Origin: Armillaria gallica
Lineage: Eukaryota; Basidiomycota; Agaricomycetes; Agaricales; Physalacriaceae
DNA length: 64,000 nt
Direction of reading: 5' to 3'
Assembly (NCBI GenBank): GCA_037576215.1
Contig: JBANDB010000007.1
Span: 5,983,001-6,047,000 of the forward strand
The notes under the pieces: model-generated
Databases searched by the model: none
What the model saw: the letters and a program-made list of their open reading frames with translations, nothing else
Told to the model about the DNA's origin: nothing
In this document: one piece after another, positions 1 through 13,200 of the stretch
Layout of the letters: each line of letters begins with the position of its first letter
Position numbering within the stretch: position 1 is the stretch's first letter
Program-made: the position numbers and the translations under genes

Positions 1-2
1 CA

Positions 3-2990
3 CTTATAAAACAACACCTTGATGCGGGCCGAATCCGCGAGTCCTCTTCTCCTCATGCGTCTCCTTCTTTTCTCATTCCAAAACCCGACTCTTCTGTACT
101 GCCCAGATGGGTTAATGATTATAGAGAGTTGAACGCAAATATTGTGACAGACAAATATCCGCTACACAGAATTGACGACATACTGGCCGATGCAGGAACA
201 GGAAAAATTTGGAGTAAACTGGACATGACTGATAGCTTCTTCCATACGAAGATGCACCCCGATAGTATTCCCTTGACCGCAGTGTCCACTCCTTTCGGTC
301 TGTATGAATGGACAGTAATGCCTCAAGGCATGAAGAACTCTCCTTCAGTACACCAACGTCGGGTTAATGATGCGCTTCGTGATTTTATTGGAAAGATTTG
401 TCACATTTACCTCGACGATATTATCATCTGGTCCCAATCGCTTGAGGAACATCAAGAACACGTCAAACAAATAATGGAGGCCCTCCGAAAAGAACGATTG
501 TACTGTAATGCCAAAAAATCAGAATTTTTCAAGTACGAGCTGAAATTCTTAGGTCACCGCATCTCTGTCCGTGGCATTGAACCTGACAACTCTAAGGTTG
601 CTCGTATACTGGACTGGGCTATCCCAAAGACTGCTGGCGATGTACGAGCCTTCCTGGGCCTTGTCCGTTACCTTGCTTCCTTCCTTCAGAACTTAGCTGA
701 ATTTACCAGCGTCCTCACCCCGTTGACCGGTGTCAAGAACACCGTTGCTATTAAATGGACTGACGAGCATCAGGTGGCTTTCGATGCAATTAAGAAGCTA
801 GTTGTGTCCGCTGATTGCCTGACGGTGATTGACCACCTAAACCCTGGAGAGAACAAGATTTTTGTAACCACAGATGCTAGTGATCGACGTACTGGTGCCG
901 TTCTCTCATGGGGCCCAACCTGGGAAACAGCACGTCCTGTCGCCTACGATTCCATGCAGCTTAAGGGCGCGCAATTACATTACCCAGTGCACGAAAAGGA
1001 GCTTCTTGGAATTGTCCGTGCATTAAAGAAATGGCGGGCTGACTTGCTTGGCAACCAATTTGAAGTCTTCACGGACCATCGCACACTTGAAAATTTCCAA
1101 ACACAGAAAGCTTTGTCTCGTCGCCAAGCTCGATGGATGGAGGAGATGGCCCAGTTTGATATGTCGATAAATTACATCCGTGGAGAGGATAACACAGTAG
1201 CAGATGCACTGTCACGGCTACCTGATAATCCTTCGGAAGTTGTCCCTGACATTGATCCTTCAGAGGTTGACAGCTGGAAGTCCTGGCTCGAGGCAGCTGC
1301 ACCGTCTGGTATCTCATCGCCGGTTGCCTCTATACAACAAAAATCTACACTCCTGATAGCTACCGATGAACGTGTGCTTAAGGAAATCAGGGCTGGTTAC
1401 CAATCCGACGAGTTCTGTAAAAAATTTGTGTCTGGTGATAAGATCTTACCCAGCGTTAGAGAGGTTAATGGCCTGTGGTACATCGGAGACCGTCTGTTGA
1501 TTCCTCGAACAGGAAATATTCGCGAACAACTCTTCCGTCTCGCTCATGATTCCCTGGGGCATTTTGGTGCTGATAAAGCTTACGGTTCTTTACGTGACTC
1601 ATACTACTGGCCTAACATGCGGCGTGATCTCGAGCTCTCATATATACCTTCTTGCGAACCCTGCCAACGCAACAAATCCCGCACCTCTAAAATCCCTGGC
1701 CCCTTGCACCCTTTACCTGTCCCGGAAAAACGAGGTGAAAGTGTCGCAATTGATTTCATCGGACCCTTACCCGAAGATGGTGGATTTAATTGCATTGCCA
1801 CTTTCACTGACCGGATTGGAGCTGATGTTCGTATTGTCCCTTGCAAAACCACCTTGACTGCGGAGGGCATGGCTCAGCTGTTTTTTGACAACTGGTATTG
1901 TGAAAACGGCTTACCTCTTGAAATCATTTCTGACAGGGACAAATTGTTCATTTCTAAATTCTGGCGCGCTCTTCACAAACTCACCGGGGTCCGCCTTGCA
2001 TTGTCCTCGTCCTTCCATCCTGAAACAGATGGTGCATCTGAACGCTCGAACAAGACAATCAATCAATCGATTCGTTACCATGTAGACCGCGCACAAAAGG
2101 GCTGGGTCGCTGCATTACCCCGTATCAGGTTCAACATGATGAACACCATCAATGCATCGACCGGCTTCTCAGGTTTTAACCTCCATCTCGGACGTTCCCC
2201 CCGTGTTATTCCTCCCCTAGTCCCTTCTGCCTTTGCGCCTGGTGTTCCCCCCGATGACATTCGCGCTGCAGAACTCATCGAGAGGTTACTCAATGACACA
2301 CGTGAAGCCAGTGACAATCTCATCCGAGCGAAGGTGGACCAGGCTCATCAAGCTAACCGGCACCGTTCTGCAGACTTCTGTCCCATTGTAGGTGACCGTG
2401 TCTTACTGAATACGTTCCACAGACGTCGAGATTATGCACAAGGGGGTTCTGGTCGTGTGGCAAAATTCATGCCCAGATTTGACGGTCCTTACTTGGTTAC
2501 TCACTCAAACCCTGACCTCTCTTCATATACACTTGACATCCCAAATTCTCCTGCGCGTTTTAACACATTCCACGTCTCCGAGCTTCGAAGATTCATCCCG
2601 AACGACAAGGACCTTTTCCCTTCGCGTGACCGGCCCCACCCTGGACCCATTGTCACTGAAGAGGGCCTGGAAGAACAGGAGATTGACAGAATACTTGACG
2701 AACGACGCAGGGGTCGTGGCTTCCAATACTTGGTTCGTTGGGTTGGTTTCTCTGAAGCACACGATGAGTGGCTACCACGGCGCGAGCTAGAGGACTGCGA
2801 AGCTTTAGATGTGTGGTTGAAAAAGAAGCAGAACACAGAAACTGCGGCTCAAGAACTGGACAATTCTGATGGGGTATGCGCTCTACTCGGGGAAGGGGAG
2901 AGTGTAAGCCTGCTAGGCTTACAACGCACGTTATCACGGAACACGGACATCTGCTCTTCACAGACGCACACCTTGCCGGATTCACAGTAG
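3..2990 (+). CDS. Ty3/gypsy chromovirus polyprotein, 5' end cut by window
   Basis: The frame is open from the window edge, so protease and gag are missing. In order I see the reverse transcriptase palm with the YLDD catalytic motif (about 408-419), an RNase H region (TTDASD near 868-885), an H2C2 zinc-binding region (HDSLGHFG then CEPC, about 1546-1675), the integrase core with D (VAIDFIG), D (IISDRD) and E (ASERSN), and a C-terminal chromodomain (about 2670-2810, ending in the YLVRWVGF/DEWLP pattern). The product copies the element's RNA and integrates the cDNA; chromodomains of this family bind modified histones and steer integration to heterochromatin. The visible part is undamaged. The last about 88 bases run into the 3' LTR, as is common. 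Without the 5' LTR its age cannot be judged. Confidence 0.95.
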   Translation, partial: LIKQHLDAGRIRESSSPHASPSFLIPKPDSSVLPRWVNDYRELNANIVTDKYPLHRIDDILADAGTGKIWSKLDMTDSFFHTKMHPDSIPLTAVSTPFGLYEWTVMPQGMKNSPSVHQRRVNDALRDFIGKICHIYLDDIIIWSQSLEEHQEHVKQIMEALRKERLYCNAKKSEFFKYELKFLGHRISVRGIEPDNSKVARILDWAIPKTAGDVRAFLGLVRYLASFLQNLAEFTSVLTPLTGVKNTVAIKWTDEHQVAFDAIKKLVVSADCLTVIDHLNPGENKIFVTTDASDRRTGAVLSWGPTWETARPVAYDSMQLKGAQLHYPVHEKELLGIVRALKKWRADLLGNQFEVFTDHRTLENFQTQKALSRRQARWMEEMAQFDMSINYIRGEDNTVADALSRLPDNPSEVVPDIDPSEVDSWKSWLEAAAPSGISSPVASIQQKSTLLIATDERVLKEIRAGYQSDEFCKKFVSGDKILPSVREVNGLWYIGDRLLIPRTGNIREQLFRLAHDSLGHFGADKAYGSLRDSYYWPNMRRDLELSYIPSCEPCQRNKSRTSKIPGPLHPLPVPEKRGESVAIDFIGPLPEDGGFNCIATFTDRIGADVRIVPCKTTLTAEGMAQLFFDNWYCENGLPLEIISDRDKLFISKFWRALHKLTGVRLALSSSFHPETDGASERSNKTINQSIRYHVDRAQKGWVAALPRIRFNMMNTINASTGFSGFNLHLGRSPRVIPPLVPSAFAPGVPPDDIRAAELIERLLNDTREASDNLIRAKVDQAHQANRHRSADFCPIVGDRVLLNTFHRRRDYAQGGSGRVAKFMPRFDGPYLVTHSNPDLSSYTLDIPNSPARFNTFHVSELRRFIPNDKDLFPSRDRPHPGPIVTEEGLEEQEIDRILDERRRGRGFQYLVRWVGFSEAHDEWLPRRELEDCEALDVWLKKKQNTETAAQELDNSDGVCALLGEGESVSLLGLQRTLSRNTDICSSQTHTLPDSQ
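2889..2902 (+). promoter_or_regulatory. Polypurine tract of the Ty3/gypsy element
   Basis: A G/A-rich run immediately precedes the TG that opens the LTR. This is the normal place and composition of the plus-strand priming site of an LTR retrotransposon. Confidence 0.75.
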
Positions 2991-3398
2991 GGCCTATATG
3001 CCCCCGTCGCGGGAACAGATCGACCGATTCATACCTATTATTAGATTACACGCGTACGTATATATAGCTTACAGTAGGGACCTTTTGCCGTCCTTCCTTT
3101 TCCCCGGTACCATCACCACTCACGTCGTCGCTTGCTCACCCGTCTCCAATATCATACCCCGTTCCTGTTCCTTTGCGTGATTCGTGAGTACCATCCAGTG
3201 AGGCTGTCTCTTATGAGCAGCCTTTCAGCAGGCCCGGATATTTTGGTGGGAGGTATCCGGTTACTGCCAAGGTTTTAAAGACGAATCTTTATTGGGATCC
3301 TATCGCTATCTGTATGATTTAGTACAAACTATCTAACTATCGATCCTGGTTCATCCTCTCTCGCTACCTGTCCGAGTTCTCGTAGCAAGGACTCGACA
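2903..3398 (+). repeat. 3' LTR of the Ty3/gypsy element
   Basis: It starts with TG directly after the polypurine tract. The first 21 bases are a perfect inverted repeat (9-bp arms TGTAAGCCT and AGGCTTACA around GCT). A TATA-like stretch lies near 3058. The right end is placed at the CA near 3398 by inference, because the 5' LTR is outside the window. The last exon of the next gene ends only 57 bases further on, so the element lies just behind DUF6535 copy 1. Confidence 0.7.
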
Positions 3399-3454
3399 CT
3401 ACTATGGCGTTACTGTCAGCATTTTTTTATAGTCGAACAGTCTAACTTTTAAAC

Positions 3455-6444
3455 TTACCTCGGAGTGCTCTGTATTCCCGGGCGCAAATGAGAATATGCA
3501 TTTGCGACATCTTCTTGCAATGGATGAACGGAATTCAAGAATTCCTGGAATTTTGGGTGTGCTGCAACCTATCCGAACGAATGAGCGCAGGAGATTAACC
3601 GTGTTGTGAAACTCCACACCTGTGAATACTCCACTGCATTGGGCTCTCCATCGCTATAAACACATTCCATGTTAGAAGGGGGCATGAATCAACAACGAAA
3701 AATGAAAATGGGCACCTAGACGATCCGGAAGAAGAAACTTGAACTTCATGTAGCCAAGGCAGCTGGTTTGCGACTGCAGTATATGGCTCATAATCATACC
3801 GCGGCAGAGACTCCTTGTCGTCACCATAGCCAAGCATATTTCGCAGCTCCCCAATAACAACGATGGTGAGGACACGTTTGAGAAAGTCCCATTGGCGGAA
3901 TCGCTCTGCCAATGACCACTGCACTAATCGGCGAAGACACCTGGGCCAGACCCTACGCATGACAGGAAGCTGCGCCCACTCATAGAGAATGCTCTCATTA
4001 TGCCCCTTGATGAGAAGCAACATAACCTCGACAAGCGAGTCGATCCGAAAGAGGTCCCAGATCTGCTCGTCTTCATGACGTAACAGGACGAGAGGGTAAA
4101 ATTTGGAGAAAGCCAGGATTCCATGAGAGTCGCTGTCATGATACATGCGCAGACAAAATGATAGGAAATGCTCCAGGATAGGAAGGATTGTGTCATTCTC
4201 CAACTTCTCGTCACCATCTGCAAGTGAACGGAGGTAGCACTGATACGTGATAGAAAAGAATTGCCTGTTCGTCGGGGAATGGGACCGCATCCTGATTGAA
4301 TGTTCAAACCAAGATCGATGCTCATCAAAGATCATAAATATCCTGCGCACAAGTGCTTCAAGATCTCCGACAATAGTAAAAATGTCGGAGGAAAGCAGGG
4401 AGTATAACACATCCAAGACCGTGTTCACTTCTTTCCAGTCAAGAATAGGGATAAGGAGGTGGGTATGTTCGATGATGGCAAGGGAAGCAAGGGAAGCTTC
4501 AATCAGCCGCTTCCGATCTGGCACATATATGAAATTGCGAAATCTTTGCTGTATCCTGGAGACAAGTACAATGATGGTATCAAGATGGACAGAGTTGATA
4601 CCAACAGGGATTCGAGTGTGATTGTACCCCCAGTGTTCTGATAATTTGTCAAGAATGTGCCGCCTCAGTTCATATGTAGGCTTGTCGATGGTGGTGACAT
4701 CCCCGCTCTCACTTGTACTTGGGAATGTCGCAAGGCTTTTCATAAGCTCGAGCTCTAATTCCAGAGCAGCGGACCGGGAGGAGATGGCGACATCGACTAG
4801 TGTCTTCCACACCACTGAATGCAGGGGGAGGGATGAGCGCTGCGGGCCTCGAAGGATTTCAAGAAGGACAGTTGGCGCCTTCTCGGGATTTCTGGAGTGC
4901 AGTAGTACTTTCAGCTGCTCATTGGAACACTGATCTGCTATCTGGTCGCATTGGGGGAAGATGCCAAGCCAACTATAAGGACGAAGGACGAGATATGCTC
5001 TGTAGTAGAGCTCCAATTCTCTGTCGGTATCAGGAGACAACGTAACCAGTGGTTCAACGTGCATGGCTAGAGATATCACTAATGCGGATATGTATTCAGC
5101 CGGAAGATGTTCACAGGTGCTGGATGGCATCCCGGCGAAGGCTTGCAGCACACTTTCATCCACTGACGTGTTAGATGTGGAGGAGTGCAGCCATAGCAAT
5201 AATTGCGCATCCACTTTTGCGGCGTTTTCTTGAACGTGAGTGAGTTCCATTTCCTTCAGAGTGGGACCTTTTCTTTGGCGGGATTTGAGAAAATCCTGGA
5301 GCCAGTCGTTCGACCCGGGTAAGTGAGAATGGTCGTCGTGGCGAAACATGCGGGTATAAGGATAGCGCAGGACAAGAACGACACGTGGAATAAGACAGTT
5401 GTTGACGAATTGATATAGGCGGTGGGTGAAAAACGTTAACGGAACCTTATATGGGCAGTAGGGATATACGAGGGGAAGGATCAGGGCAATAACATAGGCC
5501 GTGTATGTTGCCGCACCGATGATTGAGACTAACCAGGCCACTTTCATGTTCAATGAAAATAAGAAGATAGAAAGACCGGCAAAAAAGAGGGCCAAGGAGA
5601 CATGGAGAAGGACCGGAAGCAGCCCGATGATCATCGGTACTTGCCAGGTCTGTAGTCCAGCAAACCGCATATGTCGGATTCTTGCACGATCACGCGCAGA
5701 GCTGTCAGAGACAACAGCGACATATTGGTGGAGCCATTGTTTAACCAAAACGGCGACGAGGGCAGTGATGAGACTGAGCGTCAAGCTCACGAACCACAGG
5801 CTGTTGATCCACTCATCAGAAGGACTGGGAGAGAAGGAGGAGGCAGGGGAGGAGGGAAGAGAGGATTGGGAACCGTTCGACATGGTGGCCTTGAGTAATT
5901 CAAAGAGAAGGAATGTGGATGTCTGGTTGTAATCTGGTTGCATATTTTGCGACGTTTGTACCACAAATGTTGTGAGTACCGCAGAGAAGAGACCGGCCTA
6001 TGATAGTATTAGACTTTTGAGAGCCCATTCTGAAAGGAAAATTGAGACGTACAAAAACAAGTAGGACGTCAATGGTATCCCGCCACTCGGCCAACATATT
6101 AGCGTCGAAATCGGCCGCTTCTTCAAGGTAGATAGGCCATATTCGTGCGTTATCAGACATCTCTTGGCCATAAGGATCGGGAGGGTAGCGTGCCTTATAG
6201 TCGCGTGGAGCAACGCCTGAAATCGTTTATTAAATTAGATGCCAACGCAACAGAACGGCCAAAGCGAATTGAACACACCAACACCCCAGGAATGCAGCTG
6301 ATTCCTGTTCAGTCCAAAAAACGTGCCGCTTGGAGGGTTTCTCGGAACTTCAGGGTTAACTGTTGAACGAACATTATGAGCCTGAGCAGTTGCTGAAGGA
6401 CTGTTCGTGGGTGCTTCTCCTCCATTCTCATGGATGCCTGCCAT
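3455..6444 (-). CDS. DUF6535-type multipass membrane protein, copy 1 (intact)
   Basis: Model: complement(join(3455..3544, 3620..3653, 3716..5997, 6053..6216, 6279..6444)), about 911 aa, introns 55-75 bp, all GT-AG and phase-consistent. Exon 1 starts MAGIHENGG, conserved with copy 2. Exon 2 carries the acidic PIYLEEAADFD block. Exon 3 opens with a hydrophobic segment (AGLFSAVLTTFVV), then a low-complexity Ser/Pro stretch, SDEWINSLWFVSLTLSLI and two to three more hydrophobic segments up to CPYKVPL, giving about four membrane spans. About 600 residues of soluble helical region follow. The family is widespread in basidiomycetes; its function is unknown to me. The three splice junctions around exons 4 and 5 are supported by conservation in copies 2, 3 and 4. 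The TAA stop sits in a possible further donor (AG|GTAAGT), so a longer tail is possible. Confidence 0.85.
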
Positions 6445-9400
6445 ACTGGTAAAGCGATGAAAAACCTGGTTAGTATAATCCACGTCTATAACGCAAGCGA
6501 CTCGCTTTGGAAGATATAGCGGCTGTCAAGGTATTAAAGGTATTAAACGCACACTGCAGTGCTCGTGCTGTTCAAGTGATGTTTGATTATTATCAGCGCC
6601 GTATGCTCGTGTTGTACTGTTCCAAAAAAAAACATCAAGTAATTGGGAACAGCCTCAAGGTCCAACAATAATTCGAAGCGAAGACATGGTATTGTATAAA
6701 GACGAACGCGAACGTGATCATGGTGAACGATGAAGACGTTGAAGCTGAAAAGTCACGGGCGCTGACTCAGCTTCTTGACTTCTCTCTATCATCTCCGCGC
6801 CATTTTTGGCTACCGTATTCTGCGTCACAAGAACCTTTATTTCCGGATATTCTCGATACCGTGGCGGAAAGTATTAATGGAGGACGTATAAATGCAACAT
6901 GCACGGGCTCGACGTGTTCGTAAACTAATTTTGCTCTTGACCTAGTAATATATCTGACCTTGTAGGTCCAGGTTTAGCAGCATAGAAGCCACTTTACGCC
7001 TTTGCTTCTCTTTTATCGAACGCCAGGATGATCGCATTTCTTCTCCGTTTTGTTGACACCAACGTAACACTTCTAGCATGAAGACCTCAATGCAGCCGCT
7101 TCTTGTTTCCTTGTCTCTTCTCCTCGAATTCAACATGGTGCGACGGATAGAAGAGTGCGAAATAATCTGACCATGCGTTAGGATGAGGTTATCGGCTTAG
7201 CAGGATGGACTACTTCTATGGGAGCTTTGGTCAAAGGTCACAGCAAGCGTACACGCCGTATGGGGTCATATTGTAGGCATCCCTGGTATCCCATGGTCGC
7301 AATTTTGTCTTACTTTGGCGGCTGCAGATTATCGAAGGAACGCAGTGAACCTAGGAAGGTCGACAGTCCCTGGAGCACCGCTGATCCCGGAAAACTTTAT
7401 CAAGAGTCAACGATACACCTGTTGACTGATCTTGACTTCCGAGATGTGGAGACACGCAGAGAAAAACTTAGAACCCAGATTTGTAAGTTTGCCTTTCGGG
7501 TTCATATTTTTCGTTAATAACAATGGTCGGTATCATCAGTGCTGGCGAACGTAATCCAGGTCATCCTTCAAATGAAATGGTGGCGATGCGAATCTGCGAT
7601 GGTCGATATCAGGCCTAAAGAAGCAGGATCCGTACAAATTTCGGCCAAGATACGATGTCTTTTTGGATTCGCCTCCTTCGGAGGACTTGACATATGTCGT
7701 TACATACGAAAGGACCATGGAAGCGTTGAAGGAGACTTGCTAGTTCTTTCTTCGATGGGTGCAGTGCTCTATGAGTACAGAGAAAGTAAACTGCAGATCT
7801 CCATCAACGTCGGCACCATCGTGCTTGTACCGGAGATCAGGAAACTTCTTTCGTCCCGAGACAGATAAGGGTCAGCGGTTAGGCTCGTTTACTGGCCATA
7901 CGCTCGATCTACGCGACGGTTGGAGGTACTGTGATCCAAAGGAACTCCTCCCAGGTCTTGGACCAGTTTATCAATGACGAAAACGCATATGGTGAATGTC
8001 CCGAGCCATTCATTCGAGGCTCTTCGTTCGGGTTTACAACATATTGTGGTTCTCTGTTGTCGATTCGAGGTCGCCGAAGGGTATGAGGATGTATAAGATG
8101 TTTGCCACTAGAGTGAGGAGAGGGACTCGGAGGTGGTAGGCATCGAGGAAAGTCACGATGATCGCCGAAGATTCCGGTGTCATATCGAAACAACGAGGCT
8201 GCCGACCGTCTTCGTTGTCAAGGTTGATCACGAAGATGCCTGCGTGGTACCAACACCCGCTGTGGCGATAGAATTGACCGGACCCTCCCAACCCTCTTCT
8301 CGCGCGCAGTGCTCCCACTTTCGTTACGGAGATGGACAGGGATGAGGTCGCGGATTTGCATAAAGCTGTAGACTTCATTCCTGGAGGCATCGCACGTGAG
8401 CAACGTCGTGAGAGCAGCATACCGCGCCGGTTCTGAGGGAAAGAAGAATTGGCGGTTACGCCAACTTTCCAGCTGTACGATCTATCTACGCTTAATCTAC
8501 ACTTTCAGACTACGGAGCCCGCTGCGTCAGCCCGCATACGATCTTCCATTACATAGGACGCTGAATGCCGGCCACGCATGTCAGAGAACGGTTGATCCAA
8601 CACTGCCTAGTCCGTAAAAAGGCGGCGTCTCTCTCTTTGTTGGGGTTTGCCGATAAAAACATATGTCCAGGCGACAGATGCTTCGTGAACCAACGTAGCA
8701 GCCCTCCAGGACGCGGCGCTACTTCAATCTCGGACCTCGGACTTCGGTAACGTTACGCATAGGACACGGATCGGGAGACTTGTCTGTTCCACGGGAGACA
8801 ATGAATAACGTCGGGGCGAACTTGCCACTCCGATGATCGATATACTCGTACAGAAAATGCAATGACGTGTTGTGGTCCACAGGCAATCCTCCTGGGTCGT
8901 GTCCATCCATCATGGATAAGCCGTTGATGTCGAATACCTGGACGAGGGAAATGGAATCGGCAGATTGAAACAACAACTACTATGACATCTCCAGAAAATG
9001 GTCGAAATAGGAGGTAAGGTGTCTACACGGTTCTTCTGATTTGTTGATGTCGGAGTGTGCGAGGCAGAGATGCAGGGAGGGAATATGACAAGTGACGGAG
9101 ACACGACGACGGAGTGCCCATAGCCACAAAGATTGATCCTAGAGACAGCAGAGCAAAGGGAAAAGCTGGCGCAACCGTGGATCTTGCGGCTTGGAGTATT
9201 TGAGGTGGGATTCACGTGGATTTCTCTCTCGTTTGATTCTCAACTTTGTTGGTCTTTAGCTCGTCAAATCAATGCACATTTCCTAGCTCAAGCTAAATTT
9301 GGAAACCAAGCCTCGTTCATCTTGTTCCCATCTCGAGACGAAAACTAGCACAGACGCAATTCGCGCCCTATACAATGCGTCGTACGCGTTTTTCGCAATA

Positions 9401-10211
9401 TACCAAAAGACGCATAGGAACCCGAAGTATCCTGTGATACCATACTTATTCCTACGGATGTTCTTCTCCTCCCCCGGTGTACTCAATTTTATTCAATGTC
9501 GCCTGTTGACGCTTGACATATCGATGGTCAACGCGTAATATTCTCCCACCGCAATTTGCCTCGCGTGAATGCCTCCACCTGAAAGGGCAGTTTGATTTTA
9601 ATAATGTTGATGCCCGCCGATGTTTATCCGTCACCTCAGAAGCTCGACCGACTGTATGAGCTTCGCCTGTTCGATACAAGATTTATAACAATCTTCCTTG
9701 GTACGGATACGCACACTCTAGCTTCAGCAATATGAAGTTCCGAAAGGAGCTGCCATAGAAATGATTTCCATCGTCGGCCATTTCCCTCGTTCGGAGACCC
9801 TGGTCCTGCATGATATGCTTCTGTTAGTGTCAATGGGTGCCACGACGAAGGAGGGCACCCAAACCTTGCAATTACGATCCTCAGAAGGTCTATCGGACGT
9901 CTTCAACGTGATGACGCTCCCCGATCTATTGTACTTGTACTGAGGTAGTATGGTCAATGATACTAGAATCTGAAATACTTGTCGATGTATACGTGAGTCA
10001 ACAGTGCATGATCATGTAACGACTGTTTGGTTTCTGTTGGACGAACAGATGAGCCTGATAACCTTTACTGTACTCAACTTGGCATTCATACGGTTCTTAC
10101 GCTCCTTTATAAAGCCATAGGGATTGAGTGAGATTCCATTATTTGACTAGTGGTTATAATCATACTGTCAGCGAATAATCTATCAGATTTGCGTGCGTAC
10201 TGCGGCTCGTA
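6445..10211. other. Intergenic DNA with decayed duplicated blocks
   Basis: No intact gene was recognised. Many short, broken ORFs on both strands look random. Blocks at about 6764-6970, 7320-7520 and 7740-7980 align by eye with 13530-13750, 14110-14260 and 14390-14690, so this flank was duplicated together with the DUF6535 gene. The stretch 9950-10200 also resembles 22230-22460. Confidence 0.5.
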
Positions 10212-13200
10212 CTAGCTCGTTTCACTCATTACAGCGAGAGAACCGGAATCTACTACGTTTTCCGGTGATGGACTATAACGATGCAAGAATTCCTGGAAAT
10301 TTGGATGTGTAGCAATCTATCCTCGATGAGCCTCAAAGGTTAATCATATTGTGAAACTCCGTACCTGTGAATATTTCAATGCATTGGGCTCTCCGTCACT
10401 GTCGCACTGTCAGATCGGGAACATGAATCAACAAAGAAAGATAGACTCACCTAGATGAACCGGCAACTTCATACAGCCAGGGCAGTTGGTCTACATCTTT
10501 ATATGCGTCGTAATCATACTGTGGTAGAGACTCGCTGTCGTCCCTATGGCCCAGCATATTCTGCAGCTCTCCAATTACAACGACGGCCAGAACACGTTTG
10601 AGAAAACCCCATTGGCGGAATTCCTCTCCTGAAGCCCACCGCACTAATCGCAAAAGACACTCTGGCCAGACATTTTGCATGGCGGGGTGTGGTGCCCACT
10701 CATAGAGGATACTCTCATTATGTTCTTTGATGAGAAGCAACATAACCCGGAAGAGTGCGTTGATTGAAAAGTGCGAGGGATAAAGTAGCGGGTCGAGGGG
10801 AGTTTCGGAGTCGTAGGAATCGAAGTCGGGAATAGATGAAGCCAGATGCAGGTTCCAATGAGATGATGTGGGGGAAGGTTCACGGAACTCGGAGTTGTGA
10901 ATAGATGAAGCTCTAACCCTAGGGTTCAGTGGTTTAGGGTTACTAGGGTTCTCCGGAGGCAGACGGTTCCAAGAAGATGATATGAGACGTCCCAGGATGT
11001 GAGGGATCACTTCATTCTCCGACCTCTCGCCACCGCCTGCTGGTGAGCATTGAAGGTAACATTGACAAGTAACAGAATAGAACCGCGTATTTGGACGTAT
11101 GCCTTTTATCCAATATTGGTCCCACCTGTCCAGAATCATGAATATCTTGTGCGCAAGTGTTTCAAGATCTGGGCTGACGACAGCAAAGGCTTTGGAGGAA
11201 AGTAAGGAGTATAAGGTATATAGGACTGTGCGGATTGCTGGAGTATCAAGATCATGGAGGAGGATGTCTGTGCGTTCAATGATGGTATGGGAGATCTCAA
11301 TGAACTCCTTTCGATGTGAGGCGTACACTGAGTCACACAATCTGTACTCTATTTGGGGGAGTACAAGAATGATATGCCGATCGGGGTCAGAGTCAAAGGA
11401 GATGAGGGCGGTAGGTCTTCCCCAAAAAGCCAAAAGGTTGGCAAGAATGTGCTCCCTCATCTCATCTGTAGGCTTGTCGATAGTGGTAACATCCCCGCTC
11501 TGGCTTGTAGCCCGGGGACTTGCAATTATTTTCATAAACTCCAGCTCTAAGTCTAAAACGGCGCCGCCATAGTGAAGAGGGAAGAATATGGTGGCAGGGA
11601 CCAGTGCCTTCCACACCGCTGAATGTAAAGTAAAGGAAGAGCGCTGCGGGCCTTGAAGGATTTTGAGCAAAACAGTTAATGCCTTCTCGATATTTGTCAT
11701 GGAGTACAGTACCATTTTTAGCTGGTCATTGGAACACTGATCTGGAACGACCTTGATGTCTCTGATCGTGATCGCATGACAGTAGGGACGAAGAAGTACA
11801 TATGCTCTGTAGCAGAGCTCCAGTTCTCTTTCGGCGCCAGGAGACGGCACGAGTGGTTCAACCTGCTCAATCTGCTGGCGCAGAGATACCGCATATGCAG
11901 ATAGGCAGTCATCCGAAAGACATTCCAAAGTATTAGACATCATTCCAGAACAGGCTTGCAGCACGCTTTGGTGCACGGAGGCATTAGATGTGGAGGAGTG
12001 CAGCCAATACAGTGATTGCGCATCCACTTTTGCGGCATGTTTTTGAATATGATCGCGCTCGATTTCCTTCAGGGTAGGACATTTTAGAGGGGAAATGTCG
12101 TCGCGTATGTGGGCAATTTCGTTGCGCAGGTACTTGCGTAAGAAATATTTGTAATTATGTGGATAGTGTCGAATGATTAAAATGGGTGTAATAAGATGAT
12201 CGTAGAAGAATCGATACAGATGGTGGATGTAAAACGCCAACGGGACCTTGTACGGACAGTACGGATGGACCAGGGGAAGGATTAGGGCAACAACATATGC
12301 CATGTATGTCACTGCACCAATGATAGATACTAGCCAGGCCACTTTCATGCCCAGAGAGAACAAGAAAACAGCGAGGCCAGCAAAAAAGAGCGCTAACGAA
12401 ACATGGAGAAGAACTGGAAGCAAGCCAATGATCATTGGTACTTGCCACGTCTGTAGTCCAGCGTATCGCAAATGTCGGATCCTTGCACGATCGCGCGCGG
12501 AGCTGTCAGAGACGATGGCGACGTATTGGTGGAGCCATTGCTTGACCAAAACGGCGACCAGGGCAGTGATGAGACTGAGCGTCAAGCTCACGAACCACAA
12601 GCTGTTCAACCACTCATCAGAACGGCTGGGAGAAAAGTTGAAGGCGGTAGGGGAGGAAGGGATAGAGAATTGAGAGCCGTTCGATACCGTGGCATTGAGT
12701 ATTTGAAAGAAAAGGAATCCGGATGCCTGGTTGTAATCTGGCTGCATATTCTGTGATGTTTGTACCACAAATGTTGTGAGTACTGCAGAGAAGAGACCAG
12801 CCTATGATGATGTTAGACCTTTTAGATACCAATTTTGAACGGAAACCTGAGACGCACAAAAACAAGCAGGACATCAATGGTATCCCGCCACTCTGCCAAC
12901 ATATTGGCGTCAAAATCCGCCGCTTCTTCAAGGTAGATAGGCCATATTCGCGCATTCTCAGACATCTCTTGGCCGTAAGGATCGAGAGGGTACCGCGCCT
13001 TATAGTTGCGTGGAGCAGCACCTGAAGCGATTTAAAATTCAACACGATCGCAGCAGAACAGCCGAAGCGAGTTGAACTCACCGACTCCCCACGAATGCAG
13101 CTGATTCTTGTTCAGTCCAAAAAACGTCCCACTTGGAAGGTTTCTCTGAACTCCAGGAACTTCAGGGATAGCTGTTGAACGGACATTATCCCCCGTTGCT

